Part shown: positions 60,780-63,314 of the stretch, piece by piece
How positions within the stretch are numbered: position 1 is the first letter of the stretch
Layout: each line of letters begins with the position of its first letter
Origin: Hyphomicrobiales bacterium
GTDB lineage: Bacteria > Pseudomonadota > Alphaproteobacteria > Rhizobiales > Xanthobacteraceae
Assembly: GCA_017305715.1 (NCBI GenBank)
Contig: JAFKKG010000042.1
Location: 1 to 63,314, forward strand
Reading direction: 5' to 3'
DNA: 63,314 nt
The notes under the pieces: generated by a model
Told to the model about the DNA's origin: nothing
The model's input: only the letters and a program-made list of their open reading frames with translations
Database searches by the model: none
Position numbers and translations under genes: made by a program

Positions 60780-61067
60780 TTAGACGACCTGCCGCGTCCG
60801 CCGCGCCACGCTGCGCCGTTCCTGCGGGTGTGCGCCATAGGCCGTTTGCGCATCCTCGATCGAGGCCCGCCGCAGGCTGCGGGTTTGCGGATCATGCTCG
60901 GCGGTCGCGATCAACTGGGTCAGGAAGGTCGGGTCGGGCGGCGCGACGGCTGCTTTCCGCGACCAGTGCACCGTCTGGGTCACCGGCACCAGTGCGACGC
61001 AGGCCGGCCTCTCGGCGCCGAGAACCTCGCCATCCAGGATGTCTTCTGATCGATCGGTACCCAACAT
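60780..61067 (-). CDS. Small conserved hypothetical protein
   Basis: This 95-residue protein has no named domain that I recognise. The segment PDPTFLTQLIATAEHDPQTRSLRRASIEDAQTAYG resembles a short conserved motif found in many small proteins of Bradyrhizobium-type genomes. That recollection is from memory and was not searched. The ATG at 61067 is chosen. The frame continues upstream to 61184, but those residues look non-native. Confidence 0.6.
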   Translation of the reverse strand: MLGTDRSEDILDGEVLGAERPACVALVPVTQTVHWSRKAAVAPPDPTFLTQLIATAEHDPQTRSLRRASIEDAQTAYGAHPQERRSVARRTRQVV

Positions 61068-61333
61068 CGCACACCGCAACCGGCTTAAACTGTCACGTTT
61101 TGGGACGTGACGCCCTACTGCGATTTGCTTCTCGCAAGGCCTATGCCGATGCGTGCCGGTTCGTTCCCGCCGGGTTTGCGACATCCGTAAAACGTGGTTT
61201 CCGGATTATTTATGAACTTTGCCTAGCGTCTGATTCGGTAGTGCCACTATCTTGAGGGTGGCCAGAATCACCCTGGCTGTCCATGGCTTGTCCCCGACTT
61301 GTCCTTGGACCGTCCCGAATCGAGGCGACGTTG
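61068..61333. other. Intergenic region, no gene seen
   Basis: This is the gap between the small hypothetical protein and the EAL-domain gene, apart from an unlikely upstream extension of that gene. It has no clear repeat. GTCCATGGCTTGTCCCCG and CTTGTCCTTGG near 61280-61310 form an imperfect direct repeat. Nothing else stands out. Confidence 0.4.
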
Positions 61334-63025
61334 ATGTCCGCTGTCCCGCAAGCCTCCAGCATCCTCGCTTCGCTCGGGCAGGCGGCTTTCGTCTGGGATC
61401 TGGCCAACGACACCATTGCCTGGAGCGACAACGCCGCCTCCGTCTTTACCGATATCCCTGCGCAAGCGCTGCAGAGCGGCGCCGAATTCGCCCGGCTGAT
61501 CGAGCCGGTGCGTTCGGTCCGGTCGGACGCGCTGGGCAAAACCGGCCCGGCGCGCGGGGTGGAGGGCACGGCCTACCGGATCGAATATGGCGTCCGCGCC
61601 TCGACCTCGGCGCCGGTGATCTGGATCGAGGAAACCGGCTGCTGGTTCGCCGGCGCCGACGGCAAGCCGGTGCGCGCCCAAGGCATCGTCCGCGTCGATA
61701 ATGAACGCCATGCCCGCGACGAGCAGCTGATGCGGCTGTCGCGGCACGACCCCTTGACCGGCGAGCTCAACCGCACCCATCTGATCGCGGCGCTCGCCGA
61801 AGCGATCGAGGAGGCCGCGCGCTTTCGTTCGTCCTGCGCCTTCATGCTGATCGGCATCGATCATCTGGCGCGCATCAATGACGCCTTCGGTTTCGATGTC
61901 GCGGACGGCGTGATCGCCGAGGTCGGAAAACGCATCCGGTCGCGCTTGCGCGGCGGCGATGTGCTCGGGCGGTTCTCCGGCAACAAATTCGGGCTGATCC
62001 TGCGCAATTGCACCGTCGACGACACGAATGTCGCGGCCGAGCGCTTCCTCGCCGGCATCCGTGACGAGGTGGTGCCGACCGTATCCGGCCCGGTGTCGGT
62101 GACGGCATCGATCGGCGCCATCAGCATTCCGCGTTACGCGCGGAGCGCCGATGAAGCCGTCACCCGGGCGCAGGAAACGCTGGACGGCGCGAAAAGCCGC
62201 CGCGCCGGATCGTTCGCGCTGTGGAAGCCCAATGTCGAACGCGACGCGCAACGCCGCGTCAACATCCGCGTCACCGACGAAATCGTCACTGCGCTGAACG
62301 AGCGCCGGATCGTCACGGCGTTCGAGCCGGTGGTCGAAGCGCGCTCGCGGCAGCCGGCGTTCTACGAATGCCTGGTGCGGATGGAGCAGGCCGACGGCCA
62401 GGCGCTGCTGGCGCCCGACATCGTCCCCGTCGCTGAAAGGCTCGGCCTGATCCGCCTGGTCGACCACCGCGTGCTCGAGCTCGCGATCGCCGAACTCGCG
62501 GCCTCGCCGAACGTGCAGCTCAGCCTCAATATCTCGCCCGACACCACGATGGATCCGGACTGGTGGAGCACGATCGAATCGCTGATGTGCTCCAGTCCGG
62601 GGGTCGGCGAGCGGCTGATCGTCGAGATCACCGAAACCGTGGCGATCCAGGATATCGACGACATCAGGGGCTTCGTCACAAGGCTGAAGAATTTCGGCAG
62701 CCGGATCGCGATCGACGATTTCGGCGCCGGCTACACCTCGTTCCGGAATCTGCGCAAGCTCGGCGTCGACATCGTGAAAATCGACGGCGCCTTCGTGCAG
62801 AACATCGCGAGCTCGGCCGATGACCGCGCCTTCGTGCAGACGCTGATCGACCTGGCGCGCCGGCTGCAGATCAAGACGGTCGCCGAATGGGTGCAGGACG
62901 AGGAGTCCGCGGTCATGCTGCGCGAATGGGGCTGCGACTACATCCAGGGCCGCCTGATCGGGCTGGCGTCACCGCAGCGGCCGTGGGCCGTGCCGGTGGA
63001 GACCGTGTTGCCTGCGGCGAGCTGA
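61334..63025 (+). CDS. PAS-GGDEF-EAL protein with degenerate GGDEF
   Basis: This 563-residue c-di-GMP protein has a PAS-like N-terminal domain (about 10-120), a GGDEF domain (about 130-295) whose signature is SGNKF (215-219) and therefore unlikely to make c-di-GMP, and an EAL domain (about 310-545). The EAL catalytic residues are kept: Glu345 and Leu347 (ECL), Asn399, Glu431, Asp461/Asp462 (IDDFGAG) and Lys482 (VKID). It is likely a phosphodiesterase with a regulatory GGDEF. The ATG at 61334 follows GAGGCGA. An ATG at 61283 adds 17 residues. Confidence 0.85.
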   Translation: MSAVPQASSILASLGQAAFVWDLANDTIAWSDNAASVFTDIPAQALQSGAEFARLIEPVRSVRSDALGKTGPARGVEGTAYRIEYGVRASTSAPVIWIEETGCWFAGADGKPVRAQGIVRVDNERHARDEQLMRLSRHDPLTGELNRTHLIAALAEAIEEAARFRSSCAFMLIGIDHLARINDAFGFDVADGVIAEVGKRIRSRLRGGDVLGRFSGNKFGLILRNCTVDDTNVAAERFLAGIRDEVVPTVSGPVSVTASIGAISIPRYARSADEAVTRAQETLDGAKSRRAGSFALWKPNVERDAQRRVNIRVTDEIVTALNERRIVTAFEPVVEARSRQPAFYECLVRMEQADGQALLAPDIVPVAERLGLIRLVDHRVLELAIAELAASPNVQLSLNISPDTTMDPDWWSTIESLMCSSPGVGERLIVEITETVAIQDIDDIRGFVTRLKNFGSRIAIDDFGAGYTSFRNLRKLGVDIVKIDGAFVQNIASSADDRAFVQTLIDLARRLQIKTVAEWVQDEESAVMLREWGCDYIQGRLIGLASPQRPWAVPVETVLPAAS

Positions 63026-63036
63026 GATTTGCGTCA

Positions 63037-63054
63037 TCCCGGCGAAGGCCGGGA
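63037..63054. repeat. Short palindromic repeat after the EAL gene
   Basis: TCCCGGC (63037-63043) pairs with GCCGGGA (63048-63054). It is a single copy of the GTCCCGGC-type repeat seen at 23953 and 52444, lying just after the stop of the preceding gene. Confidence 0.65.
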
Positions 63055-63314
63055 CCTCTATGCTGCGGCCTATCGATAGGGCGAGCGGGCAAATGCCTTC
63101 GTGAAATAACCAAGATTTTTGGTTATGGGTCGTAAGTCTTGGTGCCTCGATTAAGATGGGCGATTGAGGCGGGCGTTGCGGGGTTTATGGGAGGTCGTTG
63201 GCGGCCGTCGGGATCTCGCACCCCGCCTCGTTTAATTGAAGGGCCGGACACCCGGACGGTAGCAAGTGCTGGCCGCACGTTTGACGATCCAGGCGCCGGC
63301 CCTGCCTCGTGAAC
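63055..63314. other. Right-end region with hairpins, no gene
   Basis: There is no gene up to the end of the window. Two structures stand out. ATAACCAA (63106-63113) pairs with TTGGTTAT (63119-63126) around GATTT. GAGGCGGG (63166-63173) pairs with CCCGCCTC (63222-63229), which is followed by a T/A-rich run. They could be a promoter operator and a small RNA or terminator, but I cannot name an RNA family. Confidence 0.35.

Noticed and set aside
63166-63229. A known ncRNA such as 4.5S, 6S or RNase P RNA
   Set aside because: The sequence lacks the conserved cores of those RNAs. Only a possible stem is visible.

Overview
The window is high-GC throughout, with dense genes on both strands and no transposase, phage gene, tRNA, rRNA or CRISPR array that I can recognise. 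The gene content points to an alphaproteobacterium of the Bradyrhizobium/Rhodopseudomonas group (order Hyphomicrobiales). The evidence is a RegB/RegA redox two-component pair, an intracellular PHB depolymerase, GlnD, an Ada-AlkA fusion protein, a GrlR-like protein, a caspase-like protein with a long tail, and many intergenic palindromic elements of the kind seen in Bradyrhizobium. The genus is inferred from protein resemblance and was not tested by a search.

Layout. 0.0-0.6 kb holds a structured dispersed repeat. 0.6-4.4 kb holds regA and regB (minus), divergent from a two-gene ABC-2 exporter. 4.5-9.1 kb holds phaZ, a YgjP-type metallopeptidase and a class A penicillin-binding protein. 9.3-15 kb holds small orphan proteins, a LivJ-type binding protein, a thioesterase and an alkylation-repair pair (Ada-AlkA, Ogt). 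15-20.3 kb holds a fused membrane/spermidine-synthase-like protein and glnD. 20.5-25.7 kb holds an ssuACB-type transporter, an OsmC protein, a membrane protein and a two-domain GrlR-like protein, followed by mutS on the minus strand.

28.8-40.8 kb is the most coherent block and looks like a hydroaromatic (quinate/shikimate) and protocatechuate catabolic island. On the plus strand are pcaF, pcaH, pcaG and a second intradiol dioxygenase. On the minus strand are a FAD flavoprotein and a GntR/FCD regulator. Divergent from the regulator runs dctP-dctQ-dctM-aroQ-orphan-TIM barrel-aroE. The proposed flow is TRAP import of quinate or shikimate, then NAD-type AroE, AroQ and a xylose-isomerase-like dehydroshikimate dehydratase to protocatechuate, then PcaHG ring cleavage. 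The intervening pcaB, pcaC, pcaD and pcaIJ genes are not in the window. A 16-bp palindrome overlaps the -35 regions of both divergent promoters and is the best candidate for the GntR operator.

40.9-48.4 kb is a regulatory and transport region. It holds an ArsR/SRPBCC pair with a double palindromic operator, two EamA exporters, a MarR-controlled EmrAB-like efflux operon, a Zur-like Fur protein and a sulfurtransferase. 48.7-63.0 kb holds ispG, a TauD/Rieske oxygenase pair, a Na+/H+ antiporter, small enzymes, the caspase-like protein, ispA, mtgA, rpmF, a small conserved protein and a PAS/GGDEF/EAL protein with a degenerate cyclase site but an intact phosphodiesterase site. Intergenic repeats fall into several inverted-repeat families and mostly lie at the 3' ends of genes. 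All assignments come from reading the sequence; none was confirmed by a database search.
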